Shown: positions 28,691 through 38,599, counted from the first letter of the stretch. The stretch: DNA of 40,000 bases from Prorocentrum cordatum (GCA_963575745.1 CAUYUJ010019865.1:116042-156041); one strand, 5' to 3'. Made by a program: numbers and translations. The notes: generated from the letters alone by a model not told the origin.

Positions 28691-30560
28691 CTCCGCCCTC
28701 TCTGCCTCTTGCAGCAGCGTGAATCTGGACCCGTCCGCCTGCTGCTGCCTCCGAGGCCCGTCGAGTGCTGGGCAGGGCCAGGCCAGGTGCCGGACCGTGC
28801 CCGCCTCGTCGCAACCCCACGGGCAGCGGGCCGAGGAGGCGAGCGGAGGGGTGGCCCGCGCTCTCCGCGGGACCGACCACAGGCAGCCCACCAAGGCGTT
28901 GCGTGCCGAGGAGCTGCAGGCCGCCTGCTTCGCCGTCGCCTTCTTGGACAGGAAGCCGCAACGCAGGCTGGCGACAGCCCCGCCGCGGCGCAGAGCCTCC
29001 AACTCCTCATGATGGTCTGCCGCCTCGCGCCAAAGCTGCCTGCGCAAGCCTGCTTCGACGATGCCCTGCAGGGTGTGGCGGCTGCTGGCCATGAGGTCCA
29101 CCTCGCGGCCGAGGTCGTCCCGCAGCGTCCGGACTGAGGCCATGCGCCAGCCGAGCCGCGAGCACGTCAGCAGCAGGGCGCCCGCGGGGCCCGACCCGGG
29201 GAGCTTGGCCAGGCCCCTTTCCTGGGCCAAGCGCTGCGCGCCCACGAAGGCGCTCAGGATGGCGCGGCGGTCCTCCAGGCGCCCGGCCAATTGCAGGGCC
29301 TTCGCCCACGCGTCTAGCGGCTGGAAGGTATGCTGGAACAGGGGGTCGTGGCGGACCGACTCCGAGACCAGGAAGCTCAGCGCCACCGACCTCCTAGGAG
29401 CGCTGCCGAACAGCATGGCGGCGACCTTGCTGCGCCACGCCTGCAGCCTCGGCTCGGTCCAGGCCATTGCCCCGCAGCCGTAGTCCGTGGCTGGCAGCGA
29501 GCCGCTGATGACCAGCCGCCTGGCGCAGGGAGTGTGCCCTCGCCTCACCTGCAGCACGCAGTCTGTCTGCTCCGTCGCCTTCGCGAGGCGGCCGACGGCG
29601 ACCGCCGAGGCGCCCGGCGCGGCGCCGTAATCGATCCCAAGGTTACGCGCCTCCGCTGACTGCTTCAGCTCGCCCTCGTTGATGCTGCCCACGAGCGCTG
29701 CGCGGAGGGCGGCCGTCGTCGCGAGCACCTCGGACTTCGAGCGCGAGACGACGCAGCCCATGTCCGCGTCCAGGCCGCGGATGAAGTCGCCCGCCGCTCC
29801 GCCGAGGAAGTGGGCCACCTCCCAGAACTCGCCCGCCATCCGCAGCGAGCAGTCGTCGAACATGATGGCGCAACTGACCTCCTTCCAGCGGCGGCGATGT
29901 TCCGCCTCCAGGACCATCATGGCGCACTTTAGGAGCCTCCCCGCGTGGCTGCAGCCCGCAATGAGGCCGCTCGAGAGGTAGAAGCACTCCGAACTCACGA
30001 CCCCGTCGACGACCAGGTGCCGCGCGCCCGAATAGACGCAGATGGCGGCCTGCACCAGCTGCTCGGGGTAGCCCATGTCGAGCCCCCTCCGCTGCGCCAT
30101 CGCCAGGCTCACCACCTCGTAAGCTTTCCAGAGGTCGAGGAGCACGCAACCTGCCGAGAGGCCCTGGGCACGGCTGGCCTCGTTGTGCAGGGCCTACCAC
30201 CACACGGCCTCCGCCGAGGCACGTCCTTTCCCTCCCCAGAAGTTGGCCGCCGCCTCGGCGGGGATGCCCTCCTCCCATGCACGGGCGTCGCGAAGGCGGA
30301 CGCGGCTCCACCAGCGAGGCAGCCGCTGGAGGAGGCCGATGGGACGCCAGCCTCCGCCTTGCTTGGCCAGCAGGACCACCAGCCCGCCGACCGCCGCCTC
30401 CGGCAGCGTGCCCGTGGCCTCCGCCGCCATGCAGAGGGCAATGAGGCACTCCATGAGCTGGTCGGAAACATGCACCAGCTGCCTCGGATGGAACTCGTCT
30501 GCGCCGAGGCCGAGTCGCCATCGGAAGGAACGAGCCGCCCGCCTGCCGTCCTCGACCGTC
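28592..30560 (-). pseudogene. LINE reverse transcriptase domain and zf-RVT-like finger, with in-frame stop
   Basis: This is the polymerase for target-primed reverse transcription. Upstream of the stop are LGADEFHPRQL and LLAKQGGGWRPIGLLQRL, typical of the fingers region. After the stop come motif A (LLDLWKAYEVV, Asp codon at about 30136), motif B (SSGLIAGCSHAG) and motif C (IMFDDCSL, Asp pair at about 29857). Motif C has Met where Tyr or Phe usually precedes x-Asp-Asp. A long thumb or connection region leads to a CX3C-X7-HX4C finger (RCPWGCDEAGTVRHLAWPC, about 28825-28774), as in zf-RVT. One TAG at 30194-30196 interrupts the frame between the fingers and motif A; otherwise the frame is open from 30805 to 28592. 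The catalytic Asp residues are intact, so decay looks recent. Confidence 0.9.
30194..30196 (-). other. In-frame TAG stop inside the RT domain
   Basis: The minus-strand frame reads AEAVWW, then TAG, then ALHNEASRA, with RT homology on both sides in the same frame. A single base change explains it. Readthrough or editing cannot be excluded from sequence, but with the frameshifts elsewhere, simple decay is more likely. Confidence 0.85.
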
Positions 30561-31430
30561 GGCCTGGCGAGGGGCGGCCCGAGCGGGGGACGCGCCAGGG
30601 CTGGCCCAGGGGCGAAGCGACGGCCCTCGGCGGGGCGGCTGAGCCTCGGGTGGGAGCCCGCTCCTGCCGGGCGCGCCGCCGCGGGCGCTGCGTCGGTCGG
30701 CAGGTCGGTCGGGCCCTCGTCCGCGCCTGCGGGGCGTCCGTCGGCCTGCCCGGCGGCGCCGCCGGCGGTCCGGTCTGGGCGGTTGCCGGAAGAGCGGTCC
30801 GGCAACCCAGCGCCGGGTGGGCCCCCGACCGCGCCTGCGGGGCGCCCGTCGGCCTGCCCGACAGCACCGCCGGCGCGCGCGGCGGCCGTCGGCCCGCGGG
30901 CTTCCGGGCGGCTCCCAGGACGCCGCGCCGCAGGGAGGCCAGGGGCAATTTCCGCGCGAATGTCTCGAACGGTTTTCTGCCGAGTTCCTTGGGACTCGGC
31001 AAAGAACCCCGCCCGTGACTTCCCGTGCCGGAGAAGCCGCTGGGCGGGCCCCCGACCGCGCCTGCGGGGCGCCCATCAGCCTGGCCGGCGGCCTCGGCGT
31101 CGCGCCCAGCAGCCAGGTCTGGGCGGTTGCCGGAAGCGCGGTCCGGCAACCCAGCGCCGGGCGCGCCCCCGACCGCGCCTGGCGCGGCCCCGGCGGGCCC
31201 GACGGCGGCCCCGGCGGCGTGGCCGGCGGCCCCAGCGGCGCGACCGGCGTCCTGGTTGGGGCGGTTGCCAGAGGCCTGGTTTGGCAACCCTGCGCCGGGC
31301 GGGCCCCGGACCGCGCCCGCGGGGCGCTCGTCGGCCTGCCCAGCGGCCCCGGCCCGCGCGCGGGGGCTGCCGGCGGCTGCGGGCGGGCCGTCGGGGCCAG
31401 CCTCGTCGGGCGGGCCATCCACTGTCGGCC
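30560..31430 (-). repeat. Hairpin-bearing tandem repeats between nuclease and RT
   Basis: GC-rich repeats encode variants of GLPDRASGNRPDLAAG and AGQADGRPAGA. Three copies contain a hairpin with 10-bp stems and 7-nt loop: 30781-30807, 31125-31151 and 31263-31289. The third has A-T where the others have G-C at stem position 8, so pairing is kept. A fourth, different hairpin of about 15 bp with one mismatch (30971-31008) also begins GGTT and ends AACC. Each is followed by GGGC, CCGACCGCGCCTG(C)GGGGCGCCC-like sequence. The coding phase of the repeats changes between the first and second copy. Confidence 0.8.
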
Positions 31431-31739
31431 CGACGACGTCGACAATGCAATCGGCCCACGCCGCCCCCGCGCAGCTGCTCGCTCGCTGCAAGGCCTCCGC
31501 GCTGAGGGCCTCCTGCGGCGCGGGCGCCAAGCCCAGGAAAGGGGGCGGCGTCCTCCGTGCCGTCGAAGTGGTCGGCGGCGAGCCGCCCTGGGCTCCTGAG
31601 CCGCGGCGGCAGCCGCTGCTCTCCCCGAGGTCCGACGACAGCTCCCTGGTCGTGCGCGCGCTGCTGGCCTCCTCGGCCGCTGCTGGCCCAGGGCCTGGCG
31701 GGGTGGACCCTTTGTCCATCTCGGCGGTGGCGCAAGCCC

Positions 31740-33430
31740 CCGAGCCTCCTCCCACCCTTCAGCGGGTCGCTCCCAGGGGCGGGCTTACCGTCTTCGAGGC
31801 CCACCTCGCCCAATGACGGAACGGGCGCGGGCTCGGTGGCCGACGGCCCCTCTCCCCCAGGAGCTGTCACCACGCCGGTAGGCTCCGCCTGCTGGCCCTC
31901 TCTGGCCGCGGAGTTTGAGCGGTGCGTCCAGACCTCGTTAGCCCAGAACTTGGCCGCGCTGTCGACCCGCTCCTGGCCGCATGCGGGCTCGGCGTCCGGC
32001 CCCGCGAGCTCGTCCGCCACCCAGCCGCGCGGCCCGCGTCTGAAGGCGTGGGCATGGCCCGCGCCCTGCGCCAAGGAGTCGCGCAGCCACTTGCTGAAGC
32101 CGCACGTCCGCTCGTACGCGAAGATCGACCTCTCCTTGGCCGCCTCGGCCCTGGCCTCCTGCTCCCACGCCCGTAAGCGTTCGGGGGAGCTGCTGGTCGC
32201 CTGGCGGGCTCGCTCGGCCCAAAGCTCTGGCATCGCGCCCACTGCCCAGGCTGGGAAGCTGCACGCTAGCCCCCGCGCCCTGTGGCCGAACAGGTCGGCA
32301 ACGGCCGGCAGGCGCTTGGCCGCCGTGCCCTCCTTGGGGCGGGGCGCGCTGGAGCCATGGCCGCGCCCGCTCAAGTCGGGCTGCTGCCACTTGAACGCGG
32401 GCGGCAGCCCGCGACCCTTGAAGCTGTCCTCGTCGGTCGGCGCGATCTGGTGGACGACCAGCAGCCCCGACTCCACGAGGCGCATCACCTGCAAGTACGA
32501 GGCGTCGAGGGCCTCTGGCGAGTCGGCCGACTCGCAGGCCCGCAGCACCTCGGGCGGCACCTCAACCGGGGGCGGCAACGACCCGATGGCCCTGTGCGTC
32601 GGGAAGGGCCGCGGGGCCCGCAGCCTGCGCTCCAGCGGCGCCGCGCCATGCGCGCGCAGCTGTAGCCGCACCGCCGAGCGCGGGCGGAAGGGCCCAGGGA
32701 CCACGCTGCATCCCTGCAACCTGTGGAGGAGGTCGTTGGACACCACGAAGAAATCCAGCTCCGACTCGACGTCCAATCCCTCCCTCATCGTCGGCTGCCC
32801 GCCGTCGTTGCTGACCGCCGCGCCGCCGATGCCCTGCAGCCAGGCCGAGCCCTCCTCGCAGAGCTGCTTGGGCCCGACGTTCCAGTCGCCCGCCAGGATG
32901 AAGGGTCTCCCCGCGGCGCGGGCTGCCGACCCCAGCTGGGCCAGCAGCGCCCAGGAGCGCTCCCCCAGGCTGTCGTTGGCCAAGTACACGCTGGCCATGA
33001 GCACTCCGCCGCGCTGCACGCCGCTGACGAGGACGGCCGTGCACCGCCCCTCCGCGTCGACGTGCCTGGAGCCCGCGCCGTCGGGCTCCGCCATGCCCCT
33101 GTTGGAGCGCACCACCACGCCCGTGCCTGACGAGGCGGCCCGGCGCTGCTCCACGTCCTGCGAGGAGGCACGCGCCACCCCCGCCGTCAGCGCGGCTGCC
33201 ACGCCGTGCTGCCTGCACCACTGCTCCTCAGCTACCAACCTCTTGGCGAAGAGCTGCGTCTCCTGGACGCACCAGCAGTCCGCCCTGTGGCTGCGCATGG
33301 TGTTCTCGTCGCTCCAGAGCGCCGTCAGGGGCCCCCAGCCCGAGCCATTGGCGGAGATCACCACGAACTCGGAGCTGCGCTTGCCCCTCCTCCGCGCTGC
33401 CGCGCTGCTACCGCGGCTGCCCGCTGTTGA
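31740..33430 (-). pseudogene. LINE EEP (APE-type) endonuclease and following connector
   Basis: This nuclease nicks the target DNA to prime reverse transcription. The domain spans about 33370-32648: VVISANGSGWG (Asn), CVQETQL (catalytic Glu), GTGVVVRSNRG, ASVYLAND, LAGDWNVGP (Asp-x-Asn) and ESELDFFVVS (Asp). Where the family carries the final general-base His, this copy reads PFRPRSAVRL, with Arg (codon 32678-32680); a single transition from a His codon would give it. A connector of about 300 residues follows, with ERLRAWEQEARAEAAKER and CGFSKWLRDSLAQGAGHAHA, like the segment linking EEP to RT in related elements. The frame is open throughout, then the coding line shifts near 31750. Loss of the His would impair cleavage, if the alignment is right. 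Confidence 0.85.
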
Positions 33431-34409
33431 CTGCGTGGGAGGGGGCTGCGCCGTCCACGACACCGGCGGCCGTCCGGCGCCGCTTGCACCAGCCTGCCTC
33501 GGCAAGCTGGGCCAGCTTCTGTTTGCGAGCGGCTCGAAGCTCGGCGGGGTCGTCACGCGCCCCAGCGCCGAGCCCGAACAGGTCCCAGGAAGCCTCGTCG
33601 CCATCAGGATCCAGATCAAGGTCCACAGCGGGCCCCGCCGGCTTGTGCTCGCCGCCCTTGTCGCCCTGCTCCGCGGCCGCGGCGGCCGCGGCGGCCGCGG
33701 CAGCACGCTCCGCTGCGGCTGCCTCCTCGGCGGCCCGCTGCTGCTGCAGCTGCTGCTCCTCCTTGGCCTTGGCGTCCTTGGCAAGGGCCTCCAGGCCGGC
33801 TGCCATCTCGGAGGGCACACCGAGGCCGACCTTGCCGCACGCCTGGCCGAGCAGCTCGACGAGCTGCGCCACGTCGTCGCTGACGACGGCCTCGGCTCGC
33901 GGCGGGCGAGGGCTGGCCTCCTTGGCGGCGAGCTCCGACGCCTTGCGCGCAAGCGCTTGGATCGACGCCTCGTGCTTGTCGACCACCGCCTGCTCCGCGT
34001 CTACCTCCGCTTGGTACTTCGCGAGCTCCGCGTCCACCTCCGCCTGGTACTTGGCACGCGCCTCCTTCTGGGCGTCCAGGCGGGCCAGGGCGCGCTCTTT
34101 CTTCTGCACGGCGGCGTCGCGCCGCTGGAGCACGTTCGCCAGCTTGGGCTCAGGCGGCGGCTCCGCGGCCTTCCGAGCTGCCATGTGCTCCTGGCTGAGC
34201 TGCACCAGCTGCACGCGATCGGCCAGCCCGCGGTACGTGGGGGCCCAGCTCTCGACCGCCAGATCGACGAGCCCGTACTTGACCTTGGCCGCCTCGAGGA
34301 TCTCCACCTCCACGGCGAGCTGCTCCGCCGTGAGGGGGACGGGGCCCGAGGAGACCTGCACACCTGCCGGGGCCGCATCGCTGTCCTCGTCGCCTTCGCC
34401 CACCTCCAT
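33408..34409 (-). pseudogene. LINE ORF1-like coiled-coil protein
   Basis: The open frame of 333 codons from the Met at 34409 (MEVGEGDEDSD) is acidic at its start, then largely helical: AAVQKKERALARLDAQKEAR, two KYQAEVDAE repeats, EAMAAGLEALAKDAKAKEE-like heptads and a Gln/Ala-rich run with poly-Ala. It then has an acidic DLDLDPDGDEASWDLF patch and a basic end (WCKRRRT). Coiled coils and charged regions are typical of LINE ORF1 proteins that bind their own RNA as oligomers. The frame is also open upstream of the Met (to about 34460), where it should join the zinc-finger frame; the two are out of phase. It ends at TGA next to the start of the nuclease frame, so ORF1 and ORF2 may be separate or linked by recoding. 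Confidence 0.75.
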
Positions 34410-34753
34410 GTCGGCCCACGCGACGCGGCGGACTTGGCCCGCCCACGGGGCACGGCGTGGCGGCGCGGCGGGAGGCTGCGGCTCCCGCTGCGAGTGCCGC
34501 CTCCCCGCTGCGGCTCCTGCGGCTCCTGCGGCTGGAGGCGCGGCTCCTGCTGCTGGGGGCGCGGCGGGAGGCTTCGACTCCGTGGGTCTCTGCCGCTGCC
34601 GGGCTTTGCCCTGTCACCCTTGGCCCGCTGCGCACCGCACTGGCGGCAGGATGTGCGGCTGGCCCAGTTGCTGCACGGCGGGCCCTCGACGCCCCGCTTG
34701 ACACAGGCCTTGCACGTCCACTCCGGATGCTTCCCCGCATCACCGCCTGCCAT
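34410..34753 (-). pseudogene. LINE ORF1 N-terminus with RanBP2-type zinc finger
   Basis: The ATG at 34751-34753 follows a leader of about 94 nt from the element's 5' edge. The protein begins MAGGDAGKHPEWTCKACVK; the finger is WxCxxC, then SNWASRTSCRQCG, a Trp-Cys2...Asn...Cys2 pattern as in RanBP2/Nup153 fingers, though the loop is longer than usual. Such fingers bind single-stranded RNA or ubiquitin. A Gln/Pro/Arg-rich stretch with a repeated RSRSLPPR motif follows. The frame runs past the point where the coiled-coil frame starts; a one-base indel around 34410-34470 is the simplest explanation. Confidence 0.7.
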
Positions 34754-34847
34754 GTGACGGCTCGCGCCGACGCTGTTGTTCTCAAGCCTGCCGACGCAAG
34801 ACACGAGCGAGAAAGATGCCAAAACTCCAGCTCGAGCCAATAACAAC
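34754..34847 (-). other. LINE 5' leader with relic spliced leader (34831-34842)
   Basis: Reading the minus strand from 34842 to 34831 gives TATTGGCTCGAG, matching the last 12 nt of the dinoflagellate SL at 10 of 12 positions. It lies within about 5 nt of the candidate target duplication. The more 5' SL portion is not recognisable. A second TTTTGGC about 10 nt downstream might be another older relic, but this is weak. Confidence 0.6.
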
Positions 34848-35305
34848 TTATAATGATGCTAATGATGCTGATGATAATGCTGCTGATGATGATGGTGATG
34901 GTGGTGGTGATGATGATGAGGATCATGATGATGATGATGCTGCTGCTGATGATGATGATGATGATGATAATGACGAACATGATGAAGCTGATGATGATGC
35001 TGATGCTGATGCTGATTATGACGCTGTTGCTAATGATGAGGACGATCAATCTGCTGATCATGATGATGATGTTGAGGATGAGGATAATGCTGATGATTAT
35101 GATGATAATGTGCATGCTGATGCTGATGGTGATGATGATGATGACGATGACGATGGCGAGTACGATGGTGATGCTTATGCTGATGCTGCTGTTGATGCTA
35201 ATTCTGATGCTGATGAGGATGACGATGGCGTTGGTGATGGCGATGGTTATGGTGACGATGATGGTGAAGGGCATGGTGATGGTCATGGTGATGGTGATGG
35301 TGATG

Positions 35306-35359
<54 letters not shown>

Positions 35360-35523
35360 GCGTGATGATATTGTTGATGATGCTGATGATGCTGATGATG
35401 CTGATGATTGTGATGATGGTGATGGTGATGGTGATCGTGATGATGATTGTGATGGTGGTGCTGATGATGACGATGATGATGGATGACCATGTTGATAATG
35501 ATGGCGATGATGATGATGATGAC

Positions 35524-35557
<34 letters not shown>

Positions 35558-35730
35558 CTGATGATGATGATGATGATGATGGTGATGGTCATGGTGGTGG
35601 TGGTGATGATGATGATGATGGTGATGTGATGGTGATGGTGATGGCGATGGTGACGGCGATGGTGATGAGGAGGATGATGATGATGGTGATGATGGTGATG
35701 GTGATGGTGATTGTGATTACGATGGTGATG

Positions 35731-35762
<32 letters not shown>

Positions 35763-35945
35763 GATGATGATGAGGATGATGTTGATGATGATGATGATTA
35801 TTATTATTATTCTTATGTTGGTGGTGATGATGATGGTGATGATCATCGTAATTATCATTACTATGAATATTGTGATGATTATGATTGTGGTGGTGGTGGT
35901 GGTGGTGATGCTGATGATGATGCTGGCGACGACGATGACGACGGC
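34848..35945. repeat. GAT microsatellite, right flank of the LINE-like element
   Basis: About 1.1 kb of degenerate (GAT)n with GCT, GGT and GAC variants, in the same orientation as 26230-26844. Its first 19 bp are the right copy of the candidate target duplication. Frames read poly-Asp or poly-Met on one strand and poly-His or poly-Ile on the other, and are artefacts. Confidence 0.93.
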
Positions 35946-36385
35946 GAGGACGACGACAGTCGGCATCTAAAGGACTCCAGAGGTATCCAGGTCGCCGGTC
36001 TCCGGAGGCCTGTGCAGGCTTCCAGAGGGCTGATGCGGGCCCAAAGCGATCAAAAACCTCGAACCTCGATCCTCGAACGACGACGACAACAACGACGACT
36101 ACGGTCGGCCTCTGGAGTCCTCCAGAGGGGGTCACCAGGGTCTTCGGAGGCATTGGGAGGCCTCCGAAAGAGTGAGGGAAAAGCTACTGCCACCGCTGAG
36201 ATGTCGACCCTCGGTTCGATCCTCGAGCCTGGGACAGGGATTTATAGATACCTGCCGCCTGGGGAACCAATCTGTCTGGACCTCGGGAGGCGGGGGATTC
36301 GAACATCGGCACCCTGGGGGCCCAAATGTGGTCATATCCACCGCCCCGCTGGAGCTCTGGGAGACTGGTTCACCCGAGGCTGCGG
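35946..36385. other. Mixed stretch, no gene recognised
   Basis: A short (ACG)n patch at about 36079-36105 and GGCCTCCGAA-type short repeats. Nothing else recognised. Confidence 0.4.
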
Positions 36386-36387
<2 letters not shown>

Positions 36388-36416
<29 letters not shown>

Positions 36417-36426
36417 TATATATTTA

Positions 36427-36468
<42 letters not shown>

Positions 36469-36470
36469 CT
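36388..36470. repeat. Two TA microsatellite blocks
   Basis: (TA)n at 36388-36425 and 36431-36466, separated by TTTACGC. Confidence 0.92.
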
Positions 36471-36479
36471 TGGCGCGAT

Positions 36480-36556
36480 GGCGACGACGACGACCGTGTG
36501 ATCGGCCCCGCCCTTCGCGCCGCCGACGGCGAGAACCGACGACGGCCGACGACGAC

Positions 36557-36587
<31 letters not shown>

Positions 36588-36614
36588 TATCGGCGCCATG
36601 GCGACGACGACGGT

Positions 36615-36647
<33 letters not shown>

Positions 36648-36690
36648 TCGGCGCCATGGCGACGACGACGGTCGGCCGGGCCGACCCCCC
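36480..36690. repeat. GAC microsatellite with duplicated GGCGCCATGGCGACG
   Basis: GACGACGAC runs and two copies of ATCGGCGCCATGGCGACGAC (about 36589 and 36648), each followed by GACGGTCGG. Open frames on both strands are composition artefacts. Confidence 0.85.
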
Positions 36691-36869
36691 CGGCGGCCCC
36701 CGAGGTCGGTCTCGGACCAGGCGCGCAAGGCGGGCCCTGCGCGCCCCGCCCGGGGGCGTGGTCGGTCGGGCCCCCCTCCGCGGGGGGCGCCCGGGGCGGG
36801 CTGAGCTGCCTCTCGTCGGCGCCAAGGGCCGTGGGCGAGAGGCTCGGATCGCAGGCCCCGCTGATTAGC

Positions 36870-37103
36870 GGGCCCTGGAAACGACAGGGCCGTTTTTCTA
36901 CCAGTTCCGTTCTGCCGTTTTTTAGCTGCTTCCGGCGCCGTTTTTTTACCGGCTCCGTCGCCGTTTTTTGACGGGTTCCGGCTCGGGTTCCAATCCTGGA
37001 GCCGTTTTTTCGCCGTTTCTGGTCGCTGTTTTTTGGTCGTTTCCATTTTCAGGGGACATTTTTTTGGAAACGGTGAAAAACGGCCCTGCCGTTTCTGGGG
37101 CCC
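36870..37103. mobile_element. MITE-like inverted-repeat element, about 234 bp
   Basis: Ends 36870-36902 and 37072-37103 are inverted copies differing at only about four positions including one indel; both contain CAGGGCCGTTTTTC. The interior has degenerate CCGTTTTTT units (about six to eight). No coding capacity. Confidence 0.65.
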
Positions 37104-37111
37104 ACAAAGGT

Positions 37112-37286
37112 TGACACCAACACCAATATCGTCAGTGTGCCTCCACCGGGCGAAGAAGAGTCCGATCTCGGTAATGGTGGTAGTATTCTGGCTCTCAGGG
37201 TGACCGAAATATTGCCGCGAGCACCGAAGTCTCTAGGATCACCTTTCCCCCTGTGGAGGCAGCCCCCCGTGTTGGTGTTGGTGCCC
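37112..37286. mobile_element. Inverted-repeat element, about 175 bp
   Basis: CACCAACACCAA and, about 14 bp inside it, TGCCTCCAC occur near the left end (from 37114) and, on the opposite strand, near the right end (to 37285). The segment between them within each arm has diverged. It adjoins the previous element with a gap of only about 8 bp. Confidence 0.45.
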
Positions 37287-37882
37287 ATTTCCAGGCCTCC
37301 AGTCAGAAGAGGACGACGGGACTGATACCGCTACCCGTCCCTCGTTTGCACTTCCTTGGGGCTCCCGGGAGGCCCTCGTCGCCACGGCTGGATTCGCTTC
37401 GGAGCTCTGGTCAGCACGCACCCCAGGAGGGGTCCCGGGAGTAGCGGTATTGGTACTTGTTGGTTTCCCCGGGGACATCTCGATATCCACGGCCTCGCGG
37501 GCCAGGCCCCTCGGCCGCGACGTCATGGATACGAGGCGTTTTTGTTCGCGGATGCCCCGCGCGGAGCGCATCCATTCGACGCCGCATCCTCGGGATAGCG
37601 CCCCGGGATCCAGACCCCGCGGGCGTGGATATGGATATTTTCGCCGTTCGTGAAAAGGAGGGGTCGCCACCTTTCGGGGGTCACCATTCCACCCTTGGGA
37701 TCGAGGGCCGGGGAGGAGGGGGGATCGAGAAGGTGTCGGACTTTTTTTTGTCGTCTCTGGGAATCCCTGGGAGGTTCTCGGGGTCCCACGGGGGCGTCCA
37801 GGGAGGTTTGCTTCGGATCCGGGAGGTGTTCAGGGGCGTTTGTTTCCCAGAGGAAGTGGCGACCCTCTTGTAGGGAGCCCAC
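37287..37882. other. Gene-poor stretch containing dispersed short repeat B, copy 2
   Basis: GCGGATGCCCCGCGCGGAGC and CATCC near 37553-37577 match 2848-2880. An ATATCCACG motif occurs near 37485 and, inverted, near 37628. No gene is supported. Confidence 0.4.
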
Positions 37883-38013
37883 AAAGGACGTACGCGCCCA
37901 GCTATGTACATGAACACGGCCCCTCGATTCGCGAGACCGGCCGCGTTATACGAACATTTGTGCAATGCGTGCTCTCGAAACCAGCGTGGATTCATGTACA
38001 CGTACGTCCTTCT
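37883..38013. mobile_element. Small inverted-repeat element, about 131 bp
   Basis: Both ends carry AAGGACGTACG at the outside and TGTACATGAA further in (left 37884-37914, right 37988-38012 on the other strand). The left arm has about 9 extra bases between the two. No coding capacity is evident. Confidence 0.5.
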
Positions 38014-38440
38014 TTCGCTCCTGATCTTGGTGATACCCCCCCTCTGCCTGCCGTCATCACGAAGCAGGCGGGTCCTAGGTCCAGGTGATTTTTGGCCGTT
38101 TTCTTACACCTGCTAATGGGGTTCAGCCTTCTGAGGGCCGCATTGCATCAGTGCTACTCTGGGGGGTATCAAGTGACAGGCGTACGACAATACGTGTTCA
38201 GCGATGTCTCAAGCCCGACCCCTTCCCAGCCTTCAATCGTACATGTTTGGTTTAACGGACATCTCGAGCGAGAGCGCGAACAACTTGAAACCGATCAGCC
38301 TTGCATCCGCGTGACTCTTGCATGGTCAGCCTCCACGGCTCGCAAACCGTGAGGGGGGAAGGTCTCTGGCGACCTGCCCGGCCCCTTCTGCCGATCCGTC
38401 AGGTGGTACGACGGGAAGGCGTCAGTTGAAAGTAACCTGT
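38014..38440. other. Unique stretch, nothing recognised
   Basis: Mixed sequence. No gene, RNA or repeat was recognised. Confidence 0.4.
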
Positions 38441-38454
38441 GAGGGGGACGAGGG

Positions 38455-38548
38455 AGGAGGGAGGAGGAGGAGGAGGAGGAGGAGGAGGAGGAGGAGGAGG
38501 AGGAGGAGGAGGAGGAAGAGGAAGGAGGAGGAAGGAGGAGGAGGAGGT
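38455..38548. repeat. GGA trinucleotide microsatellite
   Basis: (GGA)n with a few AAG and AGGAA variants. It continues as purine-rich sequence to about 38595. Confidence 0.92.
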
Positions 38549-38599
38549 TCTCTGCCCATGGAGGGAAAAAGGTCGAGGGGGGGGAGAGAGGAAACACGG

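Larger units (their letters stand above)
26845..34847 (-). mobile_element. LINE-like non-LTR retrotransposon, nearly full length, decayed
   Basis: About 8.0 kb on the minus strand. The order is a short 5' leader with SL-like sequence, RanBP2 finger and coiled coil (ORF1 region), EEP nuclease, repeat-rich linker, reverse transcriptase, zf-RVT-like finger, RNase HI, Cys-rich module, long Gly/Ala/Pro linker and C-terminal Cys/His module. EEP plus RT plus RNase H without LTRs places it among LINEs with an APE-type endonuclease. The coding line changes frame at about 34410-34470, near 33410-33430 (perhaps an ORF boundary), near 31750, somewhere in 30880-31080 and in 28592-28770, and has a TAG at 30194-30196. 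No poly(A) tail is visible. A (GAT)n array lies on both sides in the same orientation. Confidence 0.9.

Noticed and set aside
31557-34757. Plus-strand open frame of 1,066 codons
   Set aside because: It lies opposite the LINE coding line. The minus strand has recognisable EEP and coiled-coil motifs; the plus translation has none and is explained by GC-rich codon use.
34815-34830. Possible second, older SL relic just downstream of the first at the LINE 5' end
   Set aside because: Only TTTTGGC is shared and the spacing is wrong for stacked relics. Too weak to annotate.
34150-36153. Minus-strand frame of 667 codons rich in His and Ile
   Set aside because: Mostly the complement of the GAT array, running out of frame into the LINE's zinc-finger region.
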